Part shown: positions 37,800 through 49,449 of the stretch, in pieces
Position numbering within the stretch: the stretch's first letter is position 1
Layout: each line of letters begins with the position of its first letter
NCBI GenBank assembly: GCA_024449915.1
Contig: JAMZAV010000026.1
Span: forward strand, 186,001-250,000
DNA length: 64,000 bases
Origin: Sweltsa coloradensis
Taxonomy: Eukaryota; Arthropoda; Insecta; Plecoptera; Chloroperlidae
Reading direction: 5' to 3'
The notes under the pieces: generated by a model
Told to the model about the DNA's origin: nothing
Databases searched by the model: none
Seen by the model: only the letters and a program-made list of their open reading frames with translations
Translations under genes and position numbers: made by a program

Positions 37800-38240
37800 T
37801 TATTAAACCCGAGATCAGATTCGGGGATTTAATATGAGGTTTGCTGAGATTTCCCTAAACAATATTGGATTTGGTGGAGGTGCCGGGTCAAACTGAAGAT
37901 GCCTCCTTATTCGTTTTACCTTATTCCTGCAGTTGTTCAGGACTCGATATGTATAACAGTTTTTGTAATTGATAAAAATAATAAAACCAAGTCCCAAGTA
38001 TTTCTGTAATAATTAATAGGAATCGTGCATTTTTGGCTAGAAGCATGAAATTTAACGCAGATTTACAACAGTAGATAAATCAGAAATTGATGACAATCTT
38101 TATTATTTTTTATTTTAGGCAGAATCGGAAAGTTTGTAAATCAATATTATCGTTCCTAGACTTATTTACAATTATTGTATGAAAAACTGTTGAAAAATGA
38201 CTCAAAATGATCTTTCTGATAAATGTTAATGTAAAGTTAA
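37800..38240 (+). mobile_element. LTR/leader-like repeat with PBS word, copy 6
   Basis: The PBS-like word lies at 37872-37888. It is a diverged direct copy of the preceding repeat, offset by about 936 bp: GATTTAATATGAGG upstream, GAAGATGCCTCCTTATTC downstream, then AGATAAATCAGAAA and GGCAGAATCG. Confidence 0.45.
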
Positions 38241-38876
38241 TGTTATTAGATACGTGTTTTATCTGGAGGAAGCACAGGAAAAATAATATGTACCTTCAAA
38301 GGGAATTTTCTAGATATCTTATCGAAATATAACTGATCATTATACCCATTTGTATTTTCATCGTCGTTCTGAAGTAGCGATCAAAGCCCCCCTAACTTCT
38401 TCCACGAACAGATCTATCTCTTGTGTGTTGTCGTCTCGCTCCACACAACAATCAAAGCAGGAGTTGTTTGCCATCATTGCGCACGCGCAGTAAGATGACA
38501 CCACCCTGCAACCATGGTGAGTGATGCCCCTGTCGTGTCGTTCCGTGCCGTGACGAGGATGCCACCGACGACGATATCGAGATAATATTATTGTTTGTGA
38601 ACGTAACATTCCCCCGGCTCCTCGTTGCCATGACAGCGATCGATAAACCAATCAAAAGTTTAGAAAACACGGGCGCCAATTTAAACAGGAGTCTGAGGTG
38701 GTGAATATTGTATGACTCGGCCTTTCAAATGATACTCGGGCGCTGTTCAACTATTGACACTGGGCTCAGTGAGCGCCACTGAAGCGTTGTTCAACACATC
38801 TTTAGCCAGATAGGGTAGTCAGAATCATCATACAAACCTGAACTGACATCGAATACTCACACATAACATGTATAGC
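38241..38876. other. Intergenic, moderately CpG-rich
   Basis: The 38380-38690 part is GC-richer than its surroundings and leads into the symmetric element at 38877. Overlapping frames on the minus strand have no recognised homology. Confidence 0.35.
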
Positions 38877-39001
38877 TGCTCCATCGGAAGTTTGCAGATG
38901 GTGACGTCACCGGCGGGCTAGTTCTAGCCAATCAGCGGCCCCTAATTTAAAATACTTATCGCTCATTGGCCCGCTCGGATCTGCATTCTTTCGATGGAGC
39001 A
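38877..39001. promoter_or_regulatory. Promoter-like symmetric element with CRE and paired CCAAT boxes
   Basis: Inverted arms TGCTCCATCGGAAG.TTGCAGAT (38877) and ATCTGCATTCTTTCGATGGA (38979) enclose a full CRE palindrome GTGACGTCAC (38901-38910), CCAATCAG (38928-38935) and an inverted ATTGG (38965-38969). CRE and CCAAT boxes are standard promoter elements. The arms could equally be TIRs of a 125-bp MITE. No adjacent gene was found. Confidence 0.35.
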
Positions 39002-39494
39002 GTTTTATTTATACTTTTCTAGCATTTTTAATAAATTACAAAAAATAAGTTAACGCTAAGTTCACGACGTCAAGTATTGGATTATTTCTGTTCTTCTTTC
39101 CATGGATGAATACATTAGTAACTAAACTATTAATAAACATGAATGATGTTACTATTTTAAATACAATAATGTTGGTGCCAAATGATTTATGTTGTTTTTT
39201 TTATCTAATGATAACTTTTCCTGTATCAGTATCAACTATTTTATTATCTGATGAAATCCCTTTATATTTCTAGATATGTGGATATAGCTTACAATCTTAT
39301 AATTGCTATCCGACATTATTAATGTTGTGGATCATTTTCCATAGTCAATGGGCGTTCATTCCAAGATTACACCAAAAGTAGCTTTATCAAATCAATGTTA
39401 CTGTTTTTTGTAGAATTGAATTTTAGTGAATTTTATGGAATTTTAAGATAATTACATTTATCCTTATCTTATTGAGACTTTTATGATACTTAGT
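39002..39494. other. AT-rich intergenic
   Basis: Nothing was recognised. Confidence 0.4.
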
Positions 39495-40276
39495 TGGATG
39501 AGCGTAGCGAGCGTAGCGAGCGAAGCGAAGATTCCATTTCACTACACTGGAGAAAAAAATCCGGAATGTTTTTTTTTTTTTTCTTTTTTTTTTTTTGTAT
39601 TTTTGTCTGTTTGTCCACACGATTCCGGCTAAACCGATACTCCGATTGCGATGAAATTTTATGGAGGCCTTTGAAATCTCTGAACTTAGAACTGCCACGT
39701 TTTTGAGCGCAATCGGAAATTTTTTTCTCATGAAAATCGCAATTTTACGATTTTTTTCAATTTTTAAAAAATTTCTTCGACTTATAACTCCTACATGCTT
39801 TATCCGATTTTAATTATTTTTGCACAGAACCTTTATTTTACGAATTAAGATATTTTTGTGAAATTTGAGCGCAATTGAAAAAATATTTATCATAAAAATC
39901 GAAATTTTACAGGTTTTTTCTTTTTTAAAACAATTCTTTGACTTATAACACCTACATGCTTTATCCGATTGTAATGATTTTTTCGCAGAACCTTTATTTT
40001 ATGAATTAATATATTAGTGTAAAATTTGAGCGCAATCGAGAAATTATTTCTTATAAAAATCACAATTTTACGATTTTTTTAACAATTACGTACAATAAAT
40101 TAAAAAAAATTAAAAAAATTAAGTTAATTTTTAATTTAATTTAATAATATTTTTAAAAGAATTCAACTTAGTAATGATTTTGCCACAGAACAACAGAACA
40201 TTCGCATAACACATGGCAGCTCAATGCACCAATTACGCTCATCCAACAACGCGGCGGGACTTAAGCGTTTTCCTAG
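39495..40276 (+). mobile_element. Complete family B Helitron-like element, long form
   Basis: It starts TGGATGAGCGTAGCGAGCG and ends AAGCGTTTTCCTAG, T on both sides, 782 bp. Two internal repeats of about 130-135 bp (around TATAACWCCTACATGCTTTA) are present. The interior matches 21639-22215 (CGATTCCGGCTAAACCG; ACATGGCAGCTCAATGCACC). Confidence 0.8.
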
Positions 40277-41338
40277 TATACTAACACTCACTATCTAACA
40301 CAATATGATCGTCTCGATTAGCCAAAGTGCATAAATATGAGACGTTAAGCAATATTCAATCAATCAATCTAACACAATATCACACGACAACATCCAATCG
40401 TGATTAGATTACGCACCATCTCACCATGGGCCCTACCACACACTTTCCACAGCCGTGTCAATAAGTAGTATAAGCTTCTCTAAACAGGACAGAACTTTGC
40501 TCTAAAGTTGAGTTCCCACGAGGCGTTGTAAGCCAATATAGTATTGGATATTCGAGTGTACGAAACCAATCCATTGGCTGGAGATTAGACCCTAAGTGTT
40601 CACTTCCCACTCGGATTACCCACAAGCCATTGCACAAGTTCCTACCTCGGTGTAGCAGATACTCAGCGGAGCGGGAAATTCCGCGGGGAGGTCGGAACCA
40701 GGGGTCGTTATAAGTTGATAAAGGTTTTAACTTCTAGAAATAATATTTCAATGGGATACTTACAGAGATGTTAACGTGAGTTCGGAGTCGTCAAAGCAAC
40801 GAAGCACATAATAGGCTATAATCTTCCCACATCGTTAAACTTTGATTTCATGTTGAAAGGAAATAATAGAACTTTGACGTCGTTATTACAATCTACGACA
40901 ACATTAAATGTATCTATATAACCACAAGACTGTACATTTCACGATGAACAAAATCAAATAGTATGTGAATGCAATGCTTTTAATTGTATTTAATGTAGAA
41001 TCTAACAACCACGACTGGTTTTTAGGGTTGAAGTTAATTAAAGATGCTCCGAACCAGCCCTGGTTTATTGTTGTTACGCCCATTGATTTTAACTTGACAT
41101 TTTCTTCCCATTGATTTCTTTCAAACTCAGTGGAATAAGGTCCATTATTCCAATACATTACGTAACTGATTAATTGTTATATCCCCTAGGGTTTACATCC
41201 CTCAGTTAACGAAGCATATCATGCATTGTTATGTGAGCCTGACTTAAAATTGGCCATTAGATGCTGCAGAAGAACTCTGCGCTAATGTTGGCTGCTGTTA
41301 GCGACTGCAGTTGAGATGCCTCGCAAGACATGGACCCA
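40277..41338. other. Intergenic with small SINE relics
   Basis: (CAAT)n near 40358, and a SINE2-like word (AACGAAGCACATAATAGG) at 40799. No gene. Confidence 0.4.
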
Positions 41339-41356
41339 CCCCCCCCCCCCCCCCCC
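41339..41356. repeat. Poly-C run
   Basis: Eighteen consecutive C at the left edge of the noisy tandem array. Confidence 0.9.
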
Positions 41357-41359
41357 GTC

Positions 41360-42260
41360 ACCGGGAGAACGACGACGGCTGAAGGATTAATCTAGGTAAT
41401 AAACTCGCTGTCTAAGAGTCTCTATAGATTACGAAGAGAGACACGAGAATTCGGATACCCCACCTACTTTCTCAGACCACAACCCAACCCAACCTCTTGT
41501 CAACGAGAAAGTGGAGACGGCTGAAGGATTAATCTGGACGCATCTCCATTTATAACGACAAGAGAGAGAGGTATTCGGACACCCTCACTTTCTTCATCAG
41601 ACCACATTCAACCCACTACCTTTCATCAGAAGAGACGAAGGATTACATCTAGGTAATAACTCGATTTCTAAGAGTTCTCTATTTAGTGTACGAAGAGAAC
41701 TAATTCATTACTCACTACTTTCTCCCACAACCCACCCACCCAACGTCAACGAGAAAAGGGACACGCTGAAGGATTAACTCTAGGCTAAAAACCGCGTTAG
41801 AGTCCATGAACAAGAGAGACACGATGATTCGGATACCCCGACCAGTTTGAACAACCCAACCAACTTTAACGTAAAGCTCGGCTGAGATTAATCAGGTATA
41901 GACTCGTGTGCTAAGACTCAAATACGAATGAGAAATGGTATTCGGATACCCTACCTACTTCTCAGAACACCCTGCCCCCCACTGTCAACGAGAATGGAGA
42001 CGATGAAGTGATTAATTGACACGTCTCAGTTTATGACGAAAGAGAAGAGATTCCTCATTCCCAAACCCCAAAATGAGAAAGAAAAAAATCCGAAGTATTT
42101 CGTTTTGAGATATTGATTATCTTCTTTTTTCTGTCTTGTATTTATTTATTTTCTTTTTACTCAACGATCTCCCACCCGAACTCCAAATGCGAGAAATTTC
42201 TGAGGATTAAACTCTAACTTAGAAATGCCACGTTAGATAACAAGAGACATTCGATGCTCG
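41360..42260. repeat. Degenerate tandem array, period about 116-141 bp
   Basis: Units carry GAAGGATTAATCTAGGTAAT, then CTAAGAGTC, ACGAAGAGAGAC, ATTCGGATACCC, and CAACGAGAAAGTGGAGACGG. GATTAA-like anchors lie at 41386, 41527, 41650, 41772, 41888 and 42010. Copies differ mostly by small insertions and deletions. Confidence 0.75.
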
Positions 42261-42407
42261 GCAAGTTACGACAGGTTGATTGTTTTTTTTCCCTCACAAT
42301 GTTACATAGTTTAATCTGATTGTATTAAATTTTTTACGAACAACTCATCAACAATCTGCCCCCCCCACTCCACTGGCAAACTTCAATGCAACACAAGTTG
42401 TATAGGC

Positions 42408-42814
42408 AACGCGCTAAGAGAGCGTTGCGAAAGCTTCCATTTTAATGAAAATAAAATCATAATGTTTTCTTTTTTATCTTTTTTTCTATTTATTTTGTGT
42501 GTTTGTTAACACGATTCCGGCTAAACCGATCTCCAATTGCAATTAAATTTTATGGAGGCCTTTAAAATTCTTTAAACTTAGAACTGCCACGTTTGAAAAA
42601 GCAATCGAAAAATTATTTCTTATGAAAATCGCAATTTTACGATTTTTTTCGTTTTTTAAAACATTTCTTCGACTTATTACACCTACATGCTTTATCCGAT
42701 TGTAATAATTTTTTCACAGAACAACATCAAAATCTGCATAACACATGGCAGCTCAATGCACCAATTACGCTCATCCTGCAACGCGCCTAAAAGAGCGTTT
42801 GCGAAGCTTCCTAG
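42408..42814 (+). mobile_element. Variant Helitron-like element related to family B
   Basis: The interior matches family B (ACACGATTCCGGCTAAACCG; CACATGGCAGCTCAATGCAC). The 3' end reads CGCTCATCCTGCAACGCGCC, then AGAGCGTTTGCGAAGCTTCC and TAG followed by T. The 5' edge carries a direct copy of the same 3' word (CAACGCGCTAAGAGAGCGTT, then GCGAAAGCTTCC), so the 5' end has been replaced or a second terminus abuts it. Confidence 0.55.
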
Positions 42815-45780
42815 TTTTATGAAATATAAAATCATTATCTCTTGATCTAGTTCTTCCTACTTCTCCCTCTCCCCCCCCCCTGAATCTCCACACGAGGTAT
42901 TATCTCTTCCGCGGCTGGCGAGATAAAAGCCTCGTCCGAAGTCGAGTGCGATTGATAAAATAGAGAGCGAGGTACTGTGATAATAGCCTGGACACTTGGA
43001 AGTAACCATTACTGTCACAATATCTCACAGGCTCCGCTTCTATTTCTCTCTTTTCCGTCGGACCTGTTTCCAATTACATTAGTAATATCACCCCTCCGTG
43101 CGGCCCGGCCCACACCCAGGCTAACTTTAGACAGTGGAAACAACACTTTGAGTCGCAGGGTTCATTATGCAAGGTGGAGGGTCCTGGATGATTCTCTAGT
43201 CAGGACGAGATCAAAGGACTGCTCTGGTATAGTCGACTTTGCAAAAACAACATTTCAACCCGTCATAACCTTACTTCTCGTATACAAATCGTTGTGCAAT
43301 TTATGATTATAATTTCTATGTTTTTCAATTGCTAATCTGAATTAGAAATTATATATTTTGAAATGGCCGTCAGTTTAACTGCATCATTATCTTCGTCGTC
43401 GGTGAGTTTACTTTGGACCTTGTTGGTGATGAGGGTTGTGATACCGTGGATTGCTTCAACAAAGTGTATAATAAATTAAAATTAATACTTAAGAAAATAA
43501 TTAAATTAAATAAACAACTTTGACGTTCTCAAAAACAATTAATTACGTAATTTTTTATTTTACTTTACATTTTTCTCCCACGGGACATCTGTCCGGAGAC
43601 ATTGCATGCCCCACTTTAGGTGTGTATAACTCCTCTGTCGGTGTACTACATTTCTAGTATATCAATTATTTACAATTTTTAAAAAAAAATACACCTAAAA
43701 TTTCAATACGCCTTGGTAAATATAATTAAAAATATAAAAAAAAATTAAAAATACAAAAATCAACTAAAAAGTGACTGCGACATTGTTATCAAATGAAACG
43801 AACTAACGAGGATATACTTTGCTAGCGAGCGATCGATGCCAGGTAGAATGTATACAAGTGTGTATACGTCATGTCGTTAGCTCCTTAATGATGTGTTGCT
43901 ACGGGCGTCTGCAGGAAACAAGAGGGGGGGGGGTGAGTCAAACTTTTCTAGAAGCACAGTTGGAACATTTCCCGAAAACTGAAACTTGTCCGTCCCTGTG
44001 GGCTCATAGACTCGCCCTAACTGTCTTAACCGAGGGACGGCGCGAGCTACAACCATGTCCGAGCACAAGCGTCTCAGTTACACTTGGTTAATAGCGACAG
44101 AAAGATATATTAGAATTATATTATATTTGTTTATTGAGGTTTACCTGCTCGAAGAGCAGCAAGACTAATGCAGGGCACGGACTGCCCTCTGTAGCCGTAT
44201 TTCAGACCATAAACATTGTCCCAAGACACATTGTTGGAGGACAGTACTATTTATAACGCCATGGTTGGAGGACCTTCATCATATTATTATATGGAATACT
44301 GTTCCTCATCAAAGATGATAAAAATTTCTATAAGAAAATATTTTAATTAAAATGTAAGTTTTATACTTCGTTATTTTGATCCTACAACATTTTGTTTATT
44401 TGATGATGATAATGATTATGATACTATGATTATATTATATGTTTCGTTTAATTTTTAGTTATTTGTAATGAAGGGAATCAGGCATAGCTTGCTTTGGGGT
44501 CTATCAATCCCTCTCTGATTCTCTTCAACAATTTAAGATCACTGACTATATTGATTTGTAAAAATAAATAATATAAATAATGATCTCAATTAAAACAATC
44601 ACTGATAGAGAGTACCCACAATCAAGAGCGAAGTTATATATATATATTTTATTTATTAGCGCCACCAACAACATAACAAACCACACAAGCGTAATCTAGT
44701 CATAACATTACAATTAATTAACTACTTAGTACCAAATTAATTAATAATGTTGCTATCGAAAAAACATTTCAAACTTACAAAGGGTGAACATTTTCAGACT
44801 AGAGGCGAGCTTAAGCTCGGGGATTGTTTTTTCGGACGATACAATACCAAGAAATAAAGACATAGAGTAGAAACCTACATTTATTACCCCAGGTTTGATA
44901 CACCCTCCTTCCTAGCTAAGGTTTTACTAAGTTGACGGTTTAACCTTTTGTACGGTACAAAATAACATAATACGATACAAAGTACAAATAGAAAACTATG
45001 GCGATTACAATGTTATAAAATATCAAAAACATTACATAATTTAAAAAAAAAACTTGTCAATCTAGATACTTATTATCGAAACTATTATTGAAGAAAAATC
45101 TTGACCACGTTGACAAATATTATATGAGTTCTTTTGACAGAAGCTGCCGGTTGGATATAGGAATAGGAAACCAACTCAACTGATATATTTATGTTACTAT
45201 TCAGATGTGAGACTCACGAAACTTAGTTCTTGTTCGCATGAATGGACTGGCCAAATAGGAAGCACCGATGTATACGAAACTTTACATATCAATGAAGGAT
45301 GTATGAGCAGCCTACAGTCGTACATTATCAATATTCCTTGTTGACAAGACAGAAACAACTAACGAAAATGGTCCATTTTCTACTTTTTGAAATACAAAAT
45401 AATTGTCATTATCAAATTATTTTTGTGGTGTTCACCTAAAATTATTTTTGGAAAGTGCCCCTGTAGAACCGTACAGTTCCACATATTTGATACTTGTGCC
45501 AAATTTCAAACAACTCTGATGCCAATCAGCCGAACGACCAATAATTTGCACAAAAAAATATGTCCTGTGTTCTCTTCCACATCTTGACCTCAATGCTCAG
45601 TAAGAAAAAAAAACAAAGACATGTCAATCGGAGGTGACACACACTGGAAAAAAGTTGTTCATAAAATAACAATATTTTAACAACTTGACATATTTGCCAT
45701 GTTCAGAGGCTATTTCTTCTCATGAGTATAGTCAAAACAAATGTCAAATGTCCTTCATATAGGTAACCATAGGATTACTT
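42815..45780. other. Intergenic, no gene recognised
   Basis: About 3 kb of mixed AT-rich sequence. A retroposon-like end (44465-44585: GAAGGGAATCAGGCATAGC to GTAAAAATAAATAA) and a (TA)n at 44636 are the only structures noted. Frames at 42977 and 43819 lack protein-like features. Confidence 0.4.
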
Positions 45781-45782
45781 CT

Positions 45783-46075
45783 CGATTTGGTTCGTTCGCA
45801 AACACTCCCGTAGGTGGAATTGTTAATATTTTAATACAATTCAGAATCTTAAAACATTCATCCCGACCAGGGTTCGAACCCTGGTCTCCCACATTCAAGG
45901 TAGGCGCCTTAGCCAATATATTATTCGATCTATAATGCAACTACAATATTCAGAGGTTGAAACGTTACCGTCTCGGTGGTCTAGTTGGCTAAGCCTACCG
46001 GGAATGTGGTGGACCCGGGTTCGAGCCCCGGTCGGGATGGATTTTTTAACTTCTGAGTTGTATTAAATATTAACA
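45783..46075. mobile_element. Fold-back SINE3 pair
   Basis: A minus-strand copy (tail AACACTCCCGTAGGTGGAAT, head with GGGTTCGAACCCTGG, ending near 45925) faces a plus-strand copy (head TCGGTGGTCTAGTTGGC, GGGTTCGAGCCCCGGTCGGG, body ATTTTTTAACTTCTGAGTTG). The centre, TATAATGCAACTACAATATT, corresponds to the centre sequence of the 19607 pair. Confidence 0.65.
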
Positions 46076-47122
46076 TAGGATTACAGTTTTAGAAAACCAA
46101 TGTTAGCGTGAAACAATATATAAATATGATACATCTTTTTTTGTACTTTGGTCTCATATGGCGTTGATAATTTCGGGACGATAATTATTAAATTACTACA
46201 ACGATTCCTTTTATCACAATTCATAAGTAAAATGGCAGCATAATAAATTAATATGTGTGATACTCTAGAATTGGAAATGTAGTTGCTAATTATCTGGAGA
46301 TGTGAACATCTACCATTTAATGTAAAGCGATAAAAGCGAAAGACGAAGGAGGAAACGTTTGTTTCGATCCGACGAAGGAGTTCAACGGACCGAAAAGTGT
46401 AAATATTGCGATTATGACTAACTCTATCTACGGCGCCTTGAACTGATGACGGTCATATTACGCCGCGTGCTGGTTCGCAGGGCGAGCTTTTGTTAGTCTT
46501 AATTTAATCAGGAGCTGCTAATTGACAAGATGAGCGATGCGGGTCAGTCAGAGGGCATTCATTATAACACACGTGTTCTGTACGGGGTGAACCTTAGTAA
46601 CAGCTCATACAGGATCGGGACGGCCAAGACCAATACAGTCTACTTTCTGGGTGTAGATTGTGAAGAGAGTTTGGAAAAAATGTCCAAGAAGTGTTTAAGT
46701 GGAATAAATCACAGCATTCACCGTTTGACTAAGGGAAAACTTTAGGAAAGCATTCAGTCAAGACAATCGGTGGTCATAATCTACCCGACAACCTCTTGAA
46801 AACACTCCCGTGTAACGGGTGTGCTACCCCAGTCGGTAAATATAAGAGCTAGAACTAGACCAGCTGAATATATATTTTTAACATTTTAATTATAATGAAT
46901 TAATTTGTGGAAGAAGTCATAGAGAATTGCTATAGTATCATTGTGTACACCGGTGACACGATCTCTCTCTCTCTCTCGTGGAGAGTTGAAGACTACTATC
47001 TTATGCACTAAGAGGTAAAACTTCGAGAACTTTAAGGACCTACGAAACTGAGACTCACCCTAAAACCAACATCACTGAGTCAAACAACCCAACCGTCAGG
47101 GGCGTCTCGCACGGGACCCACA
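46076..47122. other. Intergenic, no supported gene
   Basis: A 71-codon plus-strand frame at 46530-46745 begins with ATG and has mixed composition, but no family is recognised and no splice context was found. (CT)n lies near 46962. Confidence 0.3.
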
Positions 47123-47500
47123 GAGAGCTTTGCAAGCCGAGAGAGAAGAACTCCAAACAACTCGACTCACGGAGCCCAAAGAGCTTGGCTAGCCAGGAGA
47201 GAAGAACTCCAAACAACTCGACTCACGGAGCCCAAAGAGCTTGGCCAGTAAGGAGAGAAGAACTCCAAACAACTCGACTCACGGAGCCCAAAGAGCTTGG
47301 CTAGTCAGGAGAGAAGAACTCCAAACAACTCGACTCACGGAGCCCAAAGAGCTTGGCTAGCCAGGAGAGAAGAACTCCAAACAACTCGACTCACTGAGCC
47401 CAAAGAGCTTGGCTAGCCAGGAGAGAAGAACTCCAAACAACTCGACTCACGGAGCCCAAAGAGCTTGGCCAGCCTTCTCTCAGAGAGTGCTGAGCTCTCT
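47123..47500. repeat. 56-bp minisatellite, about 6.5 units
   Basis: Units GAGCTTGGCTAGCCAGGAGA, GAAGAACTCCAAACAACTCG, ACTCACGGAGCCCAAA start at 47181, 47237, 47293, 47349, 47405 and 47461, nearly identical, with a diverged unit at 47123. Confidence 0.95.
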
Positions 47501-48300
47501 GGAAACCTGGCCAAGACGTTAACAACCCCGAGAAGATAATCAACCAGGTGGGCTGGCCGGGCGGTGGTGGGAGGGTGGGGGGGGGATGGGGGTGAACACA
47601 CGGGGAATAGCAAGACAGCAGAAAATATACGATGGTCAGCATCAGTCGCAGAATCAAGATTAAGTGAACGCTATGTGGTCGAAATGAAGTAGAAAGAAAG
47701 GATAATGCAGGAAAAGAGATGTTATCCAATCAAATAATAAATTGACTAAGGAAGAAAATCACGCTTGATACAGAAAAGAAGAAAATTTCCAGTCATCATG
47801 ATCATTATCTCCCTCCTAAAGTAGACAACAATCATTTCGTCGTAATTCTAGAATTTAAATCTTATGATATTGTAAGAGATAATCAATATTAATAATTAAA
47901 TCAAACAAATAGACAAGGCCTGAAACAGAAGAAAAACAGAACGTGATAAATGAGAGCAACAATGTGAACACCGAAACGACGTAGAAATAATGAAACTTAA
48001 CAAGGTTGATAAATCAGCTAGAACTCAAATGAATAAGCTAATTAACCTTTGCGTTCCACAGCAACGTAGGCACTGAAAACTGAGACGGACTCCGACAAAC
48101 AAGTTAAAAATCCAACAAATTCCCTGATTAGATTAAATAAATAAATAATTAATAAATTGTATTTAGAGTCTACCCACTCAGTTATATATAACTGATTAAA
48201 TTAGACAGCCTGAAAGCATTAGCACTAAACACACTCCAAGAACATCTGACCAGTGTATGCTTAGTTTAGCAACCTCTCAAAGCATTTAGAAGCTGACAGA
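47501..48300. other. Intergenic with a G-rich tract
   Basis: 47558-47593 has at least four G-runs of three or more (potential G-quadruplex on the plus strand). A SINE2-type tail lies inverted at about 48150-48200 (CTACCCACTCAGTTATATAT). No gene. Confidence 0.5.
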
Positions 48301-48586
48301 GAGGTCACACGCCTAGCTACTCGCTCTGCCAGTGTGATAGAGCGGTCACACGCCTAGCTACTCTCTCTGCCAGGGTTATAGAGCGGTCACACGCCTAGCT
48401 ACTCGCTCTGCCAGGGTTATAGAGCGGTCACACGCCTAGCTACTCGCTCTGCCAGGGTTATAGAGCGGTCACACGCCTAGCTACTCTCTCTGCCAGTGTG
48501 ATAGAGTTGTCACACGCCTAGCTACTCGCTCTGCCAGGGTTATAGAGTGGTCACACGTCTAGCTACTCGCTCTGCCAGTGTATAAT
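48301..48586. repeat. 41-bp minisatellite, 7 units
   Basis: Units GCGGTCACACGCCTAGCTAC, TCGCTCTGCCAGGGTTATAG start every 41 bp from 48301 with few substitutions. There are no spacers, so it is not CRISPR-like. Confidence 0.95.
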
Positions 48587-49117
48587 AGGTGGCGAGCTCT
48601 GGGGAATCGTCTTACCCTTCCTTGCCCGCCTAACAATCGGTTGCTAATGCAGGCGGGCGGGAAATTGAATAGCTCCTAACTTTCTAGTTGCATCGCGATA
48701 AGGAGAATTAGCTTGACGTTTGCAAATTGTTAATTATTCGGTGTTGGAATTACAGTTCACCGTGTGGGCAAACTTGTAAACAGTTCTTAATTAGTGTATA
48801 CATTCAATTTGAAAGCTTATGACAAAGGGCATTTAGTGAATTTACATCCTAGAAAGTTTGGAGACGAATAACCAGTTTCCTTGTTCACTGAAGTCATAAT
48901 AAGTCGTCGAAGATCATCTGGCATCCACACACTTATTAGTTCATTAATTAACCAGTGGTTAAACTTAATTAAATGTTAATTAGTTTTAAATGACAGGATG
49001 AAACTAGATGCTACATAGTGGAGTTCATACTTGTGACGTCTTTTTAACCAGAAGGTATATCCGAAGCGATAACGATTTTAGGATGGCGATACAGCTGCGA
49101 AGTTAAGTAATCTGTCC
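48587..49117. other. AT-rich intergenic
   Basis: Nothing was recognised between the minisatellite and the tRNA-like head. Confidence 0.4.
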
Positions 49118-49185
49118 TCGGCGGGATTCGAACCGAGATCTCCTGTGTCCTGGGTAGACGAATCAACCGTTTCCATCCTAGAGAG
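49118..49185 (-). mobile_element. tRNA-like SINE head
   Basis: The minus strand shows GGATGGAAACGGTTGATTCG, then a B box GGTTCGAATCC. The acceptor stem is poor. It is adjacent to the fold-back element. Confidence 0.4.
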
Positions 49186-49206
49186 GTTCAAGTCGGAAAG
49201 CATTTT

Positions 49207-49449
49207 GAGGGGGCTAGTTGGAGAAGGAGCTACGCCACATGTAAAAATATTTTAATTTAGCAAAGTTTCAGTAGTTAAAACTGCGCTGTCTTAATTTTTG
49301 TATGTATAACTTTTTTCACCTTTTTTAAGACTACATAATAAATAAAAAGGTTATTCATACAAATTAAGACATCAGTTTTAACTACTGAAACTTTCCTTGA
49401 CTAAAATATTTTTACATGTGGCGAAGTTCCTTCTCCAACTAGGCTCCTC
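49207..49449. mobile_element. Fold-back MITE, about 105-bp arms
   Basis: Left arm 49207-49312 and right arm 49345-49449 are nearly perfect inverses (GCTAGTTGGAGAAGGAGCTA, GCCACATGTAAAAATATTTT, GTTTCAGTAGTTAAAACTG). The spacer is about 32 bp. Ends read GAGGGGGCTAGTTGG and GAGGAGCCTAGTTGG. ATTT on both sides may be a target duplication. Confidence 0.75.

Noticed and set aside
46530..46745. 71-codon plus-strand frame starting MSDAGQSEG
   Set aside because: No recognised family, no splice or polyadenylation context; cannot be told from chance.
48301..48586. CRISPR-like array
   Set aside because: Units are contiguous 41-bp repeats without spacers in an animal genome.
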